From assembly GCA_037074765.1 (NCBI GenBank), contig JBAMDO010000383.1:1-30579 (forward strand): 30,579 bases of DNA, in the 5' to 3' direction. The notes under the pieces were generated by a model that saw only the letters and a list, made by a program, of their open reading frames with translations, had not been told where the DNA came from and did no database searches. The DNA comes from Mansonella perstans (lineage: Eukaryota > Nematoda > Chromadorea > Rhabditida > Onchocercidae). This document shows, in pieces, positions 17,795-28,868 of the stretch; position 1 is the stretch's first letter, and each line of letters begins with the position of its first letter. A program made the position numbers and the translations under genes.

Positions 17795-19570
17795 AATTGA
17801 CATCGAGTATGTGACACTAATGTGACAATCAATTGATATAGAGTATGTAACACTGGTGTGTGACACTTTGTGTGACATTAAGGCCTTCAGTAAGGCTAAG
17901 AAGAATGTTTTCGATTATGATCTTGATAAAAGGTATTTTCTGATTACAATTTTAAAAAGAAAATAATGATGAAAATCGTGATCGTCTTACTGTGAAATAT
18001 TAGCTTGAAAATTTCCACGGCTTTAGTTTATGTTCAAAATATTCAAAAAGTCAAGCCGATTTCTCCAGAACATTTTTTAAATGAATTATAAGAGGAATCT
18101 TTATGAGCTATAAGGCTAAGGCCTTTCAAGGCCTTACATTAGGCCCTGTTCGTTTGCTTTATCACCTTCAAAGGCTGACTTTTCTGATGTAAAATGGCGA
18201 AAAGAAATTTTTCCAATTCTTTTAATTTTTTTTACATTTTTCACTCGGAAATTTTTCCTACGATCTTTTGAATTTCATAAATTTTTTTGCGATGTGACAC
18301 CCTATGTGACGGTAGTATGACCCAATTTGTGTGACACTAAGGCCTTGTGTTATCAACATAATATCAACAATTAATAAATTAGCTCATCAATTATGACCAC
18401 AGGTTCAACAATATGTTCTGCAAGAGATTTCATTATTCAGTGACAAAAAAAAGTCAAAAGAGTGACCAAATGACCATTAGATAAAAAGATTATTTCATCA
18501 TTATATGGTTAACACGTTCCATTGGAGATTAACTAACTTTTTTTTTTCACCTAATTAATCAATCCATAGCTGTAATTAGCACAAAGCAAAGATACAGAAA
18601 AAAAAAGTGTTTGGCTAACTGATATCTTGATCACCAATGATAATAGCGATTTGATCTTTATCTTTATGCCTAAAGATTAAACAATAAATGTTACCATCGA
18701 AGTACAAGTATTTCTAGGCTTGCATTTGCTAAATTCTCAGCAACATTCTTTCAAAGTCTCCATTAATTAATCAACCCTTAACTAATTAATGTTGCACATT
18801 CTGAAAGTTATATTGAAATATACACTATCATAGGAAAAGATAGGATTATTACGCTTGCATTAAAAGTTGAAAAAATGAAATTAATTAATGAAAGCAATAA
18901 ATGGTAAATAAAAACAATGTTACTACGTATCGAGAAATGTCGGATTCTTTCTGGGAAGTAATTCATTGGATGTCAAAAGAATGACCAATTTTTAGTAAAA
19001 GTATAAAATACAGTAACAAACTCTACGTATCAAGTAATATAGCAACAAACCTTATCTTACAATACAAAATCCTTACAGTGTCAAGTGAATCACAAACGAA
19101 ACTTCATTATTCAAGATTAAATACTTTGAAAATGACAATTTGTAGGATAGGCGCAAAAATTAGGGTGCAAGGAAAGAAACAGTGCAAAAGTTTATAAGAA
19201 AATATCACTAATTAAATCAGATGAAAAATAGGATATTTGCAAAAAGGTATGATATAGAGTATGTGACACTAATGTGACACAATTTGTGTGACACTAAGGC
19301 CTTGTGTTAACAACATAATGTCAACAATTATTTATTAATAGTAACTATCACATAAATTCACTGTATCATTTAATCAATCAATTAACATGATAAAAAATAA
19401 TGTTATGATATATATGATATAGAGAATGTGACACTAATGTGACACTTCAGTGTTTTGTGTGACGACAATGACAGGCTAATATGACACAATTTGTGTGACA
19501 CTAAGATGTTATTAGCGTAATGTCAACAACTAATTATAATAGTAACTGTCACATAAACTAATTGTACCAT
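17795..19570. repeat. Dispersed TGTGACA-rich repeat, four copies
   Basis: The shared core is GATATAGAGTATGTGACACT, then AATGTGACAC, AATTTGTGTGACACTAAGGC, CTTGTGTTAACAACATAATG and TCAACAATTA. Copies lie at about 17795-17890 (partly internally doubled), 18290-18372, 19250-19345 and 19415-19560. The last two share a further stretch containing AATAGTAACT(A/G)TCACATAAA. There are no terminal inverted repeats and no open frame. Confidence 0.8.
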
Positions 19571-20161
19571 TTAATTAATCATTTATCATGATAATAAATG
19601 GTATTACGATTTATACACAGTAAAAATATGAAAATTTCTCAAAATACTTCTGGAATATTTTAATGTTCAAAAAGCTTTTTCACAAAAATAGTGTGACAAT
19701 TTAGTGGAATTTTTATCTAGCATGAAAAAATTTATGCTAGACTTTTCTTCAATGTTTTTTTTTGCATTGTTTGAAATTTTGTATTGTAAACAAATATGAG
19801 ATAATTGGCTATTATTGAATAAATTGAAAAAAATTTTTTGCTTTTCTTAGACTTTTTGCGCTATTCATTTTTTTGAAAATTTAAAAACTTTTTTCACAAT
19901 CGCAAATTAAAACTACTAAATTAATTAAGCAACAATAGTAAAGGAAAATTTTAGTAACAGAAAAGTTTTTGTAAAGTGCTATTTTATTGATTTTTTTCGA
20001 TAGAAAGATGAAAAAAGCATTTTTAGAAATTATTTTTAAAATTTTTGAAATTTTAAATAAATTTTGATGAATTTGAATTTGCAATAAAGTAGCACGTTGC
20101 GATGATAACTGTATTAGCAGCCGGGAAAAAGAAATATGTTAATTTCGAAATAACATAAATC

Positions 20162-20202
20162 AGTAGTAGTAGTAGTATAGTAGTAATAGTAGTGATAGTA
20201 TT
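20162..20202. repeat. (AGT)n microsatellite
   Basis: The tract is AGTAGTAGTAGTAGTATAGT, then AGTAATAGTAGTGATAG. Simple sequence, non-coding. Confidence 0.9.
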
Positions 20203-20514
20203 CATTTGTTTCTCTCGTAATGTTTTAATTTGGTAATTTCTGTAGAAGATTGTCCTTTTTCTTTTTTTCTTTTTTTTTTTTAAATCATAGTTTTAAATTT
20301 GCACTGTGTTTTTGTTCGCGGATTTTTGTTGTATCAAAATAAGGTAAAAAAGAGGGGAAAGAGGGGGAAAAGAAAAAAAACAAAACAAAACAAAGATATT
20401 CCCGCCATACCTGAACTTTTCCTACATGATCATAAATTCCAAATCTTCTCTCTTTACTTATCTATCATCAATATAATTGATCATTCAAAATGATTTTTCT
20501 TGTGTAAAGTTTTT

Positions 20515-20675
20515 TTTGCGGGAATTTTACTGGATTTTACCGGATATTTCACCGAGTTTCACCGAATTTCACCGAATATTTTTTCGGGAATTATACAGAA
20601 TTTTATCGGATTTTTTTTTCAGAAATTCTACAGGATATTTTTTTCAGGAATTTCTACCGAATAATTTTTGTGTTT
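20515..20675. repeat. Degenerate short array, TTTCACCGAATTT-type units
   Basis: Units of about 10-20 bases alternate between ATTTTACCGGA, TTTCACCGAAT and TTTTTTCGGGAATT. Period and sequence drift along the array, as in slippage-derived DNA. The frame over it encodes repeated FYRI/FHRI-like units without start, stop or splice logic, so I do not call it coding. Confidence 0.7.
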
Positions 20676-20804
20676 GATTTGAAACCATTTCTTTTTCATA
20701 ATGTTAATTCAATAGTAAGGAATTTAGGAAAACAAAAGATTTTTCCATTGCCTAAGTAGGACAAAATAAAATCGATAAACAAAAAATAGCAAAAAAAAGT
20801 CTAA

Positions 20805-21130
20805 AACTGGAATCCAAATTTCACCGGAATTGAAATACAGTGAAAACATAGGTTTCAGGAAAATTAATCGAGTGAACGATAAATGAATAAAAACGATTTA
20901 TTTTTTTACAATTTTTTATACATTTTTTTGTGCACTGACTATGGTCAGCTATTACGAACACTGTTTGATTTAAACCGGAATTGAAATCTGGTTCCAACAT
21001 AGCTTTCAGGAAGATTAATCAAATAAATGATAAAGGAATAAAAACGATTTAATTTTATACATTTTGTAAACTACTGCTATGATGAGTTATTAAGAATACT
21101 TTTGTTTGTTTAAAACGATTTCTTTTTCCG
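20805..21130. repeat. Diverged ~165-bp duplication upstream of the 21418 gene
   Basis: ACCGGAATTGAAATACAGTG..AACATAGGTTTCAGGAAAAT is repeated as ACCGGAATTGAAATCTGGTT..CCAACATAGCTTTCAGGAAG. Both are followed by AATAAAAACGATTTA and by an ACTATGGTCAGCTATTA or GCTATGATGAGTTATTA block. A short third fragment (AACGATTTC/AATCATCGAAT) follows to about 21180. Confidence 0.8.
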
Positions 21131-21394
21131 TAATCATCGAATTTGAAACGGTTTTTTTTTCTGCAATCATCGAATTAATCCGGTGGAAATGCTAAATTTG
21201 AATCTTGGAAGGAAATGAAGTTTTTCGTTCTATAAATAGATTGCAGAAAAATCAAATAAATTTTCATATAACATATTGATTACTTTGTTCATTTCCAATT
21301 AATATATTTATTGATTGGAATTTTCATTGTCCATTCATTCGTCAAACTGATCAATTAAAATTTTTTTTTATTTTTATTTAATGACTAATCCAAA

Positions 21395-21417
21395 ATTGAT
21401 TTAGTTTAACTCACTCA
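21395..21417 (+). promoter_or_regulatory. Candidate trans-splice acceptor of the 21418 gene
   Basis: ATTGATTTAG ends at 21404, 13 bases before ATGGCATCT, with no upstream coding exon in frame. The spacing is typical of spliced-leader addition in nematodes. Confidence 0.45.
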
Positions 21418-23501
21418 ATGGCATCTGGTAATAAAGGATCGGATCAGGAAAAAAAACCGAAAAGAAATGGTGAGAAGAAAGTAACAGATGATGACAATAA
21501 GGAAGCAATAGGAAGTTTCATACAAAGGGTTGATAATTCTTTTTTTTTAGAAATATGTTGAAAAAATTGAAACAAAAAATCAAGCTAATTTGATTACTAC
21601 AAAAAAAAATTCTCTAATAAGCTAATTTGATTGCTGTGAAAAAAAATTCTACAAATGTATGGTTTTTTCATTTGCATAGAGGGTCAAATGATCATGATGG
21701 TAAATGTGAATTATTTGCTGATTGATCTGTTTTCATTCGTAAAACTGACCACTCAACAGCGAGCAGGGTCAATTTTGAATAAACGAGTGGGATCTTGGAT
21801 AATTTTTAATTCGTAAATTGTTGATATAATGATGACATAACTTAATAAACTGTACTGTATCCTACAGTGATGATGCAACCTAATGAACTGTATTGTAATG
21901 ATGATTTTTTTAGTAAGCATGACATTTGTCAACTGCATTTTAAAAAATTAAAGAATTTTTTTTTTTAATTGGAATTGTTTGTGATATACATGTACATATA
22001 TTCAGGTATGTGCCCGGTTTGAAAGATTCAGAGCAATATCACGCCTATTGGAAGAACCGGATGAGCAAACGAAGCAAGCACAAAGATATGTACGACGAAA
22101 AGCAAAAAAACCTCAAAAAATGACCAGTAATGTTTATGAATATTTCTGCGATCAACCATCAACAAGTGGTTTGCAGCAATCAGATACAAAATCTCCATCA
22201 AAAAGGAGACTTCGACGCAGATCAGCTAACTTGTTCGATAGTAAATTAAAAATTGATGATGAACCACAAGTTTCAACCGGAATCACTGATATCGTTGATT
22301 TGGGTGAACAACAGCAGCTTGATGTTAGTTCAATTGATCCAGTTGTTGAATTATCAAAATTTGATGAACAATTAATCATCGATGATCCCAATGAACCATC
22401 ATCTTCTGCTGCAATTCGGAAGAGTAAAAAAGGTGGCCAAACATTCCCAGGTGTTTGCAAACCATCATCAAACATTAGCTATCAAGCACAAGACACTAAT
22501 ACTACAAGTGTAGTAATGCCGAAACAAAAACGATCCAGTTTAGATACTATCCAAAAGAAAAGTCAACAAACGAAACATTCTGATGATGTCGATATTGCTG
22601 AATCATTTGCTCATAAAGTTGTCATTACTCATCCAAAGCAAGCGGTAATAATTTTATAGTACATATTTTTGAAATTTTAAAATGTCAACTTTAAAATTAA
22701 ACTATCAAAAATTTGACAGTAATGTTTCATTAGGTTCATTTCTATTTCAAATGTCATATTTGAAATAGAAATGGAGGATTATACAATACTAAAAGACTGA
22801 CCGTATCTTCCTGTCTCGAACTTATCATATCATACTGTATCACGGTGATATCATACCGTCATATCATGATCATATCACGTCGTATCATGTATTCTAGCAT
22901 ATGCCATATCATGTTAATTTAAATGATGAGAAATTATTAAGTAATTAACAAATAACACTACTAATATCAGATAGATTAAATTAGATTTCAGTAGTAGATA
23001 CATAGTAGTAATTGTGATTGTGACTGTGATTGTAACTTACGGGTTATGAGTAATAGCGATAGTAACGTAATAATTAGGTTCATTCCATTCCACTTCCAAA
23101 TATCATGTGTCGCGGAGGATTAAACAATGCTAAAACAATATCTAATTATTTCCATTGGTCTGGGACGGATCGTTTCATATTGTATTTATATCATTTCGAA
23201 ATTTAATTCTACTTTAATCGCCGTCAACTTGCAGATCAAACATACAAAAGATGGGGAAGCAATACCAGCAACACCAACAACACCAGCAACACCAACAATA
23301 TCAATAACACCAACATCAACACCAACAATACCAATAACACCAACACCGACACCAACAACACCAACAACACCAACAACAATACCAACAACAGCAGATGTAA
23401 CTAGTATCAGTAGTAAAAAAGATTCGAAGAGTGTCAGATTTGAAAAAGGATCAATGGATGAAGATCATGGAAGAAAGCATAGCAAAAGACGATTTAAATG
23501 A
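21418..23501 (+). CDS. Uncharacterised basic protein with Thr-Pro tract and C-terminal KSVRF (3 exons, 338 aa)
   Basis: Exons: 21418-21528, 22006-22644, 23235-23501, both introns in phase 0. The first donor (AGG|GTTGAT) is weak; the other junctions are normal. Exon 1 is a short charged N-terminus. Exon 2 opens with an Arg-rich helix-like stretch (FERFRAISRLLEEPDEQ, then QRYVRRKAKK), a possible SUMO/DNA-type basic patch (KRRLRRRS) and Ser/Asp-rich linkers. Exon 3 has a Thr-Pro-Thr tract (about 261-302, coded by an ACACCAACA repeat). It then carries SKKDSKSVRFEKG and a basic tail. KSVRF (315-319) matches the RVxF consensus for binding protein phosphatase 1; that role is inferred from the motif alone. 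Exon layout and the C-terminal signature recur in the 25757 gene. I do not recognise a named family; it is probably mostly disordered. Confidence 0.75.
22737..22773. repeat. Perfect 16-bp hairpin in intron 2 of the 21418 gene
   Basis: CATTTCTATTTCAAAT (22737-22752) is followed after five bases by its exact reverse complement ATTTGAAATAGAAATG (22758-22773). It lies about 90 bases after the exon 2 donor, on the transcribed strand. Confidence 0.85.
22815..22915. repeat. ATATCAT-rich degenerate array in the same intron
   Basis: About ten copies of (C)ATATCAT or GTATCA in roughly 10-11 base steps, including the palindromic stretch ATCATGATCAT. The spacing near one helical turn is notable, but no known factor site is claimed. 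Confidence 0.6.
23268..23392 (+). repeat. Coding ACACCAACA repeat (Thr-Pro tract)
   Basis: Imperfect ACACCAACA/ATACCAACA units sit within exon 3 of the 21418 gene and are read as Thr-Pro-Thr with Ile/Ala/Ser substitutions. All visible indels keep the frame. Length variation between individuals is likely. Confidence 0.85.
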
Positions 23502-25720
23502 AAGCTTGATGGTGAAGAGGAAGAGGAGGAATAATATTTATCATTTGGGAAATGACAAAGAAATATACGTAATATATATTTATGACACACGCGACAAAAA
23601 TATACGACGAAGTTGTTTGATATGAAAATATATGTAAGCAAAAAAAATTGACAAGCTATTATTTGAATATGATTCTGTGTTATAGAATATTTTTCTTTTT
23701 TTTTATAATCATGACGCATATGTGTATGAAGACAAAAGGAAAAAAATTTTAATAACCAAGAGCCAAAAGCTAAAACCTAAGAGCCAAAAGTCCTGGATAA
23801 TATATTATTGTTATGCATAGTGAAAAAAAAAGCCTAAGCTTCAAGAAAAGCCATTTTCCTATTTTGCAAATTAAATGTGATTCAAAAAATTGATCATTTC
23901 TTTATCGTTGGAAACAAAAAATTAAACTTTTCATAAAACCTTTCGATTTTTTAAATTTTTTCAAAATTTGGTAAATTATTTCATCTTTTACCTTCAAATG
24001 CATTGAAAACTTTTGAAAACAATTTTTTTACTAAAATTACTCCATCTATATTTTCATTCATTATTTCACTTATTTAATGCAAAAATTTTAAACGGAAAAA
24101 AAGATTTAAAAATTTTTTTTTTTGATAGTCAAAAAAGGGCACTAAAAAATGTACACCGAAACACAATAACAATTATTTCAATTTTATCAATCAAATTCTA
24201 TTTTTTACATTTATCGATTAAAACAATTCCATTTATTCATTTCATTCTAAACACTTAAATTTTCTATTTACCCAAGCTTTACCCAAGCCTATGCATTAAA
24301 ATTTGACACTTTGATTTATTCCACTTTTCAGTCCTTTTGTCATTTATCTCCGATTATCCAGTTCTCTTATTGTTTTACATTCTGTATTGAATGGAAAAAA
24401 ATTCCATTTATGATTATTATTATTTTGTCATGTATTTTGTTTTTTTCTGGAATCCCGTTATTTTTGAAATTCCATACAATTTAAATGTTTCGTTATTTTC
24501 TTATTTTTTGTATATTGTCTTTTTTTGGGGTATTTTACTTTTTCGACATTTTGCATTAAATGCAAAAACTTTTTTGTCATTCAAAAATTTAAAAGTTTCC
24601 AGTCATATTTAAAATATTTCCGATCATATTTGAATTTCCCAGTCCAGTTCTTATTTAAACATTCCAGATTATGTATTTAAATATTCCACATTTACAATTA
24701 TTACTGTGTCTTTCTTCATGAGTTCATTGATCTTTTAGTGATCCTTCGTTTTTTTTTTTTATGAGCAATTTTAGAATTTAGCCTGTTTTCTTAAATTACC
24801 TCTGTACTTTGTAGTTGCTAGCATTTGCTTTTCACTTACGGTTTTTTGAATTTTATATAGAATTGATAAATATGATAGAATTGCATTGAAATGTCAAATA
24901 AAAAATTTGAAATAATTTTTCGCAAAATTTCAGTGGTGGAAAAAACAATTAAAGCTCTTCAGAGCTTTGAAATAATTCTTTTGTTAAGTTTAATGATAAA
25001 TTTCTTAGCAGTCTGAAATAATAATGTTTTGGCAAAAATTTGATGATAAGATGACAGAGAGCTCTATTTTGATCTGTATTTCTGTTAAATCAGATAAGGA
25101 ATAATTTTGGCTCTTGCTCTTACATTTTTGATCTATTCCAATTTTTCTAATCTTCCAATATCACCATCTAGATTTCCCTCTCACTTAGTACTTAATCAAA
25201 AAAATAAAAAAGCCTGAATTTCAATACAAATTTCAAAAAGCCTCAACACTAAATTGTGGCCAAAATAAAAAGATAAAAGTGAAAATGAAAAGATACCCGA
25301 ATAGATCGTGCAAGGAAAACTTTTCACACATTTTTCCACTGCAAGAAAAAATGTGTGAAAGTTTTTTGGCGCAAAAAAATCGAAAATTAGGCGGCAAGAT
25401 AATGTTTTTATTAATTATTGCAATCATTTGGCTTTACTTTATCTTATGCTTTGTTTTGGATAATGTAAATGGAAATTTTTTCTCCAATTAATTTAGGATG
25501 CTATCAAAATTTGAAACTTTGATTTAATTAAAATTTTGAAGTTTATTCATAAAATTATGAATTGAATCTTTTTTTAGAGATTTAAATCGAAGTTTTGAAT
25601 TCAGAACTTTTTTTTTAACAAAATTATCATTTTCTTGGAATTGGTCTTTCCTAGAATGGCTTAAGGATGATAAGTGATGTGTTGTTGTTGTTTTTTTTTT
25701 TTTTTTTTTTTTAAAATTGA
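23502..25720. other. Intergenic AT-rich stretch
   Basis: No exon with credible borders was found. Two frames of about 70-80 codons (24013, 24391) are Phe/Ile/Leu-rich and match the base composition. A short perfect hairpin (AAAGCTC-TTCA-GAGCTTT) lies at about 24953-24970. A longer one at 25316-25365 is listed separately. Confidence 0.5.
25316..25365. repeat. Stem-loop of ~19 bp with 11-base loop
   Basis: AAAACTTTTCACACATTTTT (25316-25335) pairs with AAAAATGTGTGAAAGTTTT (25347-25365) with a single bulged base. The loop is CCACTGCAAGA. It lies in intergenic DNA about 390 bases upstream of the 25757 gene. A small-RNA precursor or a transcription-linked hairpin is possible, but the stem is shorter than usual for a microRNA precursor. 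Confidence 0.7.
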
Positions 25721-25756
25721 TTGATTTTAGGAAGTGATTTTACTGATTCAAACACA
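25721..25756 (+). promoter_or_regulatory. Candidate trans-splice acceptor of the 25757 gene
   Basis: TTGATTTTAG ends at 25730 after a long T-run, 26 bases before a double ATG. The 26 bases are open in the gene's frame, so an upstream coding exon cannot be excluded, though none is visible. Confidence 0.4.
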
Positions 25757-26825
25757 ATGATGCCTTATGGAAGCAAAGATAAGAAAGGTAAGGAAGGACG
25801 AAAAGACAAATTGAGGGATATAAACGACGATATTATGGCACAAGTAAAATTTATATTTGAAATTTCTTGAAAAATTGGAATTCTTACTGGAAAATATAAA
25901 TATTTTTTTTCGAATTTATAAGTTACAATTTTTCTTTTTTATTTTTGGTATTAAAATTGTGCTGAGACTAAAAATTTCATAATTTTACGCTTTTGTTTTT
26001 TTTTTTTTTTTTTAAGCTATCCGTTTTTGGAACTGGAGCTACTACTAAACGATTATCTTCTGATTATTCCATTGAATCAAAAACGAATTCGAAGCGATTG
26101 TCAAAAGAATCGATGCAATTGGGATTCATGACGGCAAAATTTATTTTGGAAGAGATGATAATAAAATCCAACTCTTCGTGCTCCAAAAACAAAAAAACAA
26201 CTTACCGTTTTTATAACAGAAATGCCGGTAGAGTTACTCATACTGCTATTGCTAATGCAATCGGTGATCAAAAGAAAGGCAGTATTTCGGTGGCAAGTAG
26301 CTTTGATAAGATAAAGGTGGTAAAGGTAAATTGGAATTCGATACGATTTATCTCAAAATTTATTATCATTATTTATCTCATAAAATTTATTATCATTACC
26401 AGTAAAAGTAGTAATGAAAAATAAGGATGAGCATTACAGGCAGTTAAAATCATTAAAACAAGATTAAAATGTTTTTGTTTTTTCAAAATATTCCAATAAA
26501 TTTCATATTTCTATTCCAGAAAATAAAAGTAAATTAGTAGAAATTTTTTTTGTTCTGTTTTAGCACTTTTACTTTTACTAATTGACAATTTATCAAATTT
26601 ACTGATTATTAATTTACCAATAATTTTAACTCTTAAAATTAAGAAATTTTAGAAATAATAAATTAAAGCTAAAATTTTTGATGGCACATAAAATTATATA
26701 ATAAAATTAAGTCGTTCAATTCTGCTCCATCAATGCCACCGACATTATCGGCGACAAGAAAGAAACAGCGTTCGAAAAAATCCAGCAAAGTTCACTTTGA
26801 AACTACTAAATCACTCAAGCATTAG
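25757..26825 (+). CDS. Uncharacterised small basic protein with C-terminal KVHF (3 exons, 169 aa)
   Basis: Exons: 25757-25843, 26017-26325, 26712-26825, both introns in phase 0. Two acceptors end in AAG; the last (AAAATTAAG at 26711) is weak, so exon 3 is the least certain part. Exon 1 is a charged N-terminus (KDKKGKEGRKDK). Exon 2 is Ser/Lys-rich with a more ordered stretch (MQLGFMTAKFILEEMIIK) and RFYNRNAGRVTHTAIANAIG. Exon 3 ends RKKQRSKKSSKVHFETTKSL then KH and a stop. KVHF (158-161) fits the RVxF consensus for protein phosphatase 1 docking. Exon 2 has two in-frame donors nine bases apart (AAG|GTGGTAAAG|GTAAAT), which would add or skip three residues (VVK). Layout and C-terminus match the 21418 gene, suggesting an old tandem duplicate. 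Function unknown. Confidence 0.65.
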
Positions 26826-27245
26826 GATCTTCTTGCAAGGACGGTAAAGTTTGAAGTCTTTTTAATTAGTTAAATTAAGCTAATTATACTTCCCACAAAC
26901 ATTTATCGTTTTTCAAAAATGTCAAAATTGAGAGAATCTTAAGAATCAAAAGAAAGTGCAAATTTTCATATTTATTTTGTCGTTGCTCCAAAAATTTCTA
27001 CTAGCATTCCATTTTTTTTTTCATTGTAATAAAAATGGACAAAAGCGCTTCGTTTTCATTTGTTAAAGTAAAATTATAAATGCGCATTTGTTCATTTCCA
27101 TGCGAAAATACCGTTGTATAAACTAAAAAGCGCAACAAAAGCGCTAATATATTTAATTAACTCCATAAAACAACATTATTAACAGCCATTAAATAAAATA
27201 TTGCAAATTTTCTTGAATTCACAAACAACTGCAATCTTACTGTAG

Positions 27246-27725
27246 AACCATACTGGCCTTATGTAAAAGTAAATTGCAAGGTAAGCTAAATGGTACCACT
27301 ATTTCTATTCTTATATATGAAATCTATATGCGGAATTGTCTAAAAGCCTTAACATCCTTTTCTTGATGATCTAACATGTTTTAATGATCTCACGAACGTG
27401 TATCATTTTTAGTTCTATTACATTGACTTTGTGTAGAGCAAGTTTATCATGAAGTTTAGTTCTTTTTGACAATAACACGTCTTCACGTGCTCCAAAAAAA
27501 GAAAAAGAAATAGATCTTTACATAAACACGTTTTTGTTTCCATAAATTTTAATTTAAAAAATAAGAAAATTCGACTTGCAGGTTGTGTTTCGAGCGTATT
27601 TGATGATATACAAGAAAAAGAGAATGCAAAATTTTTGTCAATTTAAGATCCATCGCTATACACGCAAAATCAAAAAGGCTATTAAAAAATATGAAATGGG
27701 TTACTGTATTTGTCGATTACCGTGA
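27246..27725 (+). other. Candidate pair of orphan exons, product unknown
   Basis: A 35-base segment (27246-27280) lies between TTACTGTAG and a strong donor (CAAG|GTAAGC). A second segment starts at 27582 after CTTGCAG. Joined, two frames are open. One runs to a TGA at 27725 and encodes a very basic peptide (EPYWPYVKVNCK, then VVFRAYLMIYKKKRMQNFCQ and about 27 more residues). The other runs to a TAA about 70 bases into the second segment and encodes ILALCKSKLQGCVSSVFDDI, then QEKENAKFLSI. No first exon fits either phase. A short ATG segment at 27035-27067 (MDKSASFSFVK, donor GTAAAA) ends in the wrong phase for both. This may be a small gene, a pseudogene or chance. Confidence 0.25.
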
Positions 27726-28660
27726 TCGTTGGATTACTGCAATTGCTGGACTACTGTAATTGCATTGGATTACTAATTTTGATATTCATGAACAATTCGT
27801 AGAGTTTGAATTGATAACTGACAGTTGACATTGACAATATCGTATGAATTTTTTTAAAAAGTGTCCCAAAAATTTACGTAGAATGAAAGTTTGATTTAAA
27901 AATAAACTTTTAAAATAAACTTTTTGTATGATACATTCAAGTTGTGATATAGGAAACCTCGTATGAGATTTCTTTTGGATCTATGAAGCAAACTTTTTTA
28001 CTTTTAGCAGTTATCAATTAATTCAAATGCTTCAAGTCTCATACAGTAGCCTGGAAAAAGTAATCGTGAAATTTTTTCAAATTCCCTAATCATTTCTCAT
28101 CATTTCTAGGTACGTTACATTTTGTATTTTAGGCCTTCCTATTTTTTTAAATACTCCTACTGTTTCACTTGTAATTCATCTCTTCTAATCTTAAAACTTT
28201 TCACAGTTCATCTCCTATCATTTTTATTACCCTAAACTGCTTTATTACTTCCTTTTTTTTCCTATTTTTTTCTTCTATTGCCTAAAATTTAATTATATTG
28301 CCTTCATTTTATCAAGTAATAATAATCGTATTTATATCTCAATAATTTCGTCAAAATTTGTGTTATCACCTAAATACTCTTAATTAACTTATCTTATTGT
28401 TCTACTGTTGGCTATCTTTGAAGTTTATCAAGTATGAAGTGAATGAGATTAATTTCGAAATAAATTTTAATAAATAAAAAAGTAAACGAAATGGAAGTGT
28501 TTTGAAACAATTAGGCAATGTCACGCTGAATTGTAAGAATGATACTAAAAGACCGGCAGTTCGCAGGATGGAAAAAAAGCATGAAATCATTGTCCGAAAT
28601 AATTCCGGCAATTGTCAAATTTAAAATTCGACAATTCACTGATTTGAAAAAAGTTCCCGA

Positions 28661-28868
28661 AACAAATAGGGATAAATGATAACAATAAGAAGATTAATGG
28701 ACACAATGTTTGCAAATGTTCACTCATAACAAATTTTATATTGCTATTATTCTCTTCACCAATAATAGCGATTTTATTTAACAAATAGGTATAAATGAAA
28801 ACAACAGGAAGAATACAGTGTTTGCAGATGGTCATTCATATCAAATTTACACTACCGCTAATCTCCCT
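28661..28868. repeat. Diverged ~118-bp tandem duplication
   Basis: AACAAATAGGGATAAATGAT..AACAATAAGAAGATTAAT with TGTTTGCAAATGTTCACTCA is repeated as AACAAATAGGTATAAATGAA..AACAACAGGAAGAATACA with TGTTTGCAGATGGTCATTCA. Open frames on the minus strand across it simply reflect the duplication. Confidence 0.8.

Larger units (their letters stand above)
17371..21394. other. Gene-free intergenic region
   Basis: No exon with credible borders was found. AATAAA at about 17718 could be the 3' end signal of the preceding gene, but several others occur. The region holds the TGTGACA-rich repeat copies, an AGT microsatellite (20162-20202), a TTTCACCGAAT array and a duplicated segment upstream of the next gene, listed separately. 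Confidence 0.55.

Noticed and set aside
18118..18165. AGGCCCTGTTCGTTTG resembling a terminal inverted repeat of a hAT-type element, next to doubled AAGGCCTT
   Set aside because: I found no matching inverted copy within a plausible distance and no target-site duplication.
20299..20677. Two overlapping frames with KKRGKRGKRKK and FYRIL-type repeats
   Set aside because: Their composition is explained by a purine tract and by the degenerate TTTCACCGAAT array; no exon borders.
22152..22475. Minus-strand frame of 107 codons
   Set aside because: It is antisense to exon 2 of the 21418 gene, which has splice-supported borders and forward coding logic.
28402..28835. Two hydrophobic minus-strand frames resembling membrane peptides
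   Set aside because: They overlap a diverged direct duplication and T/A-rich DNA; hydrophobic Phe/Leu/Ile frames arise there by composition, and no splice structure is seen.
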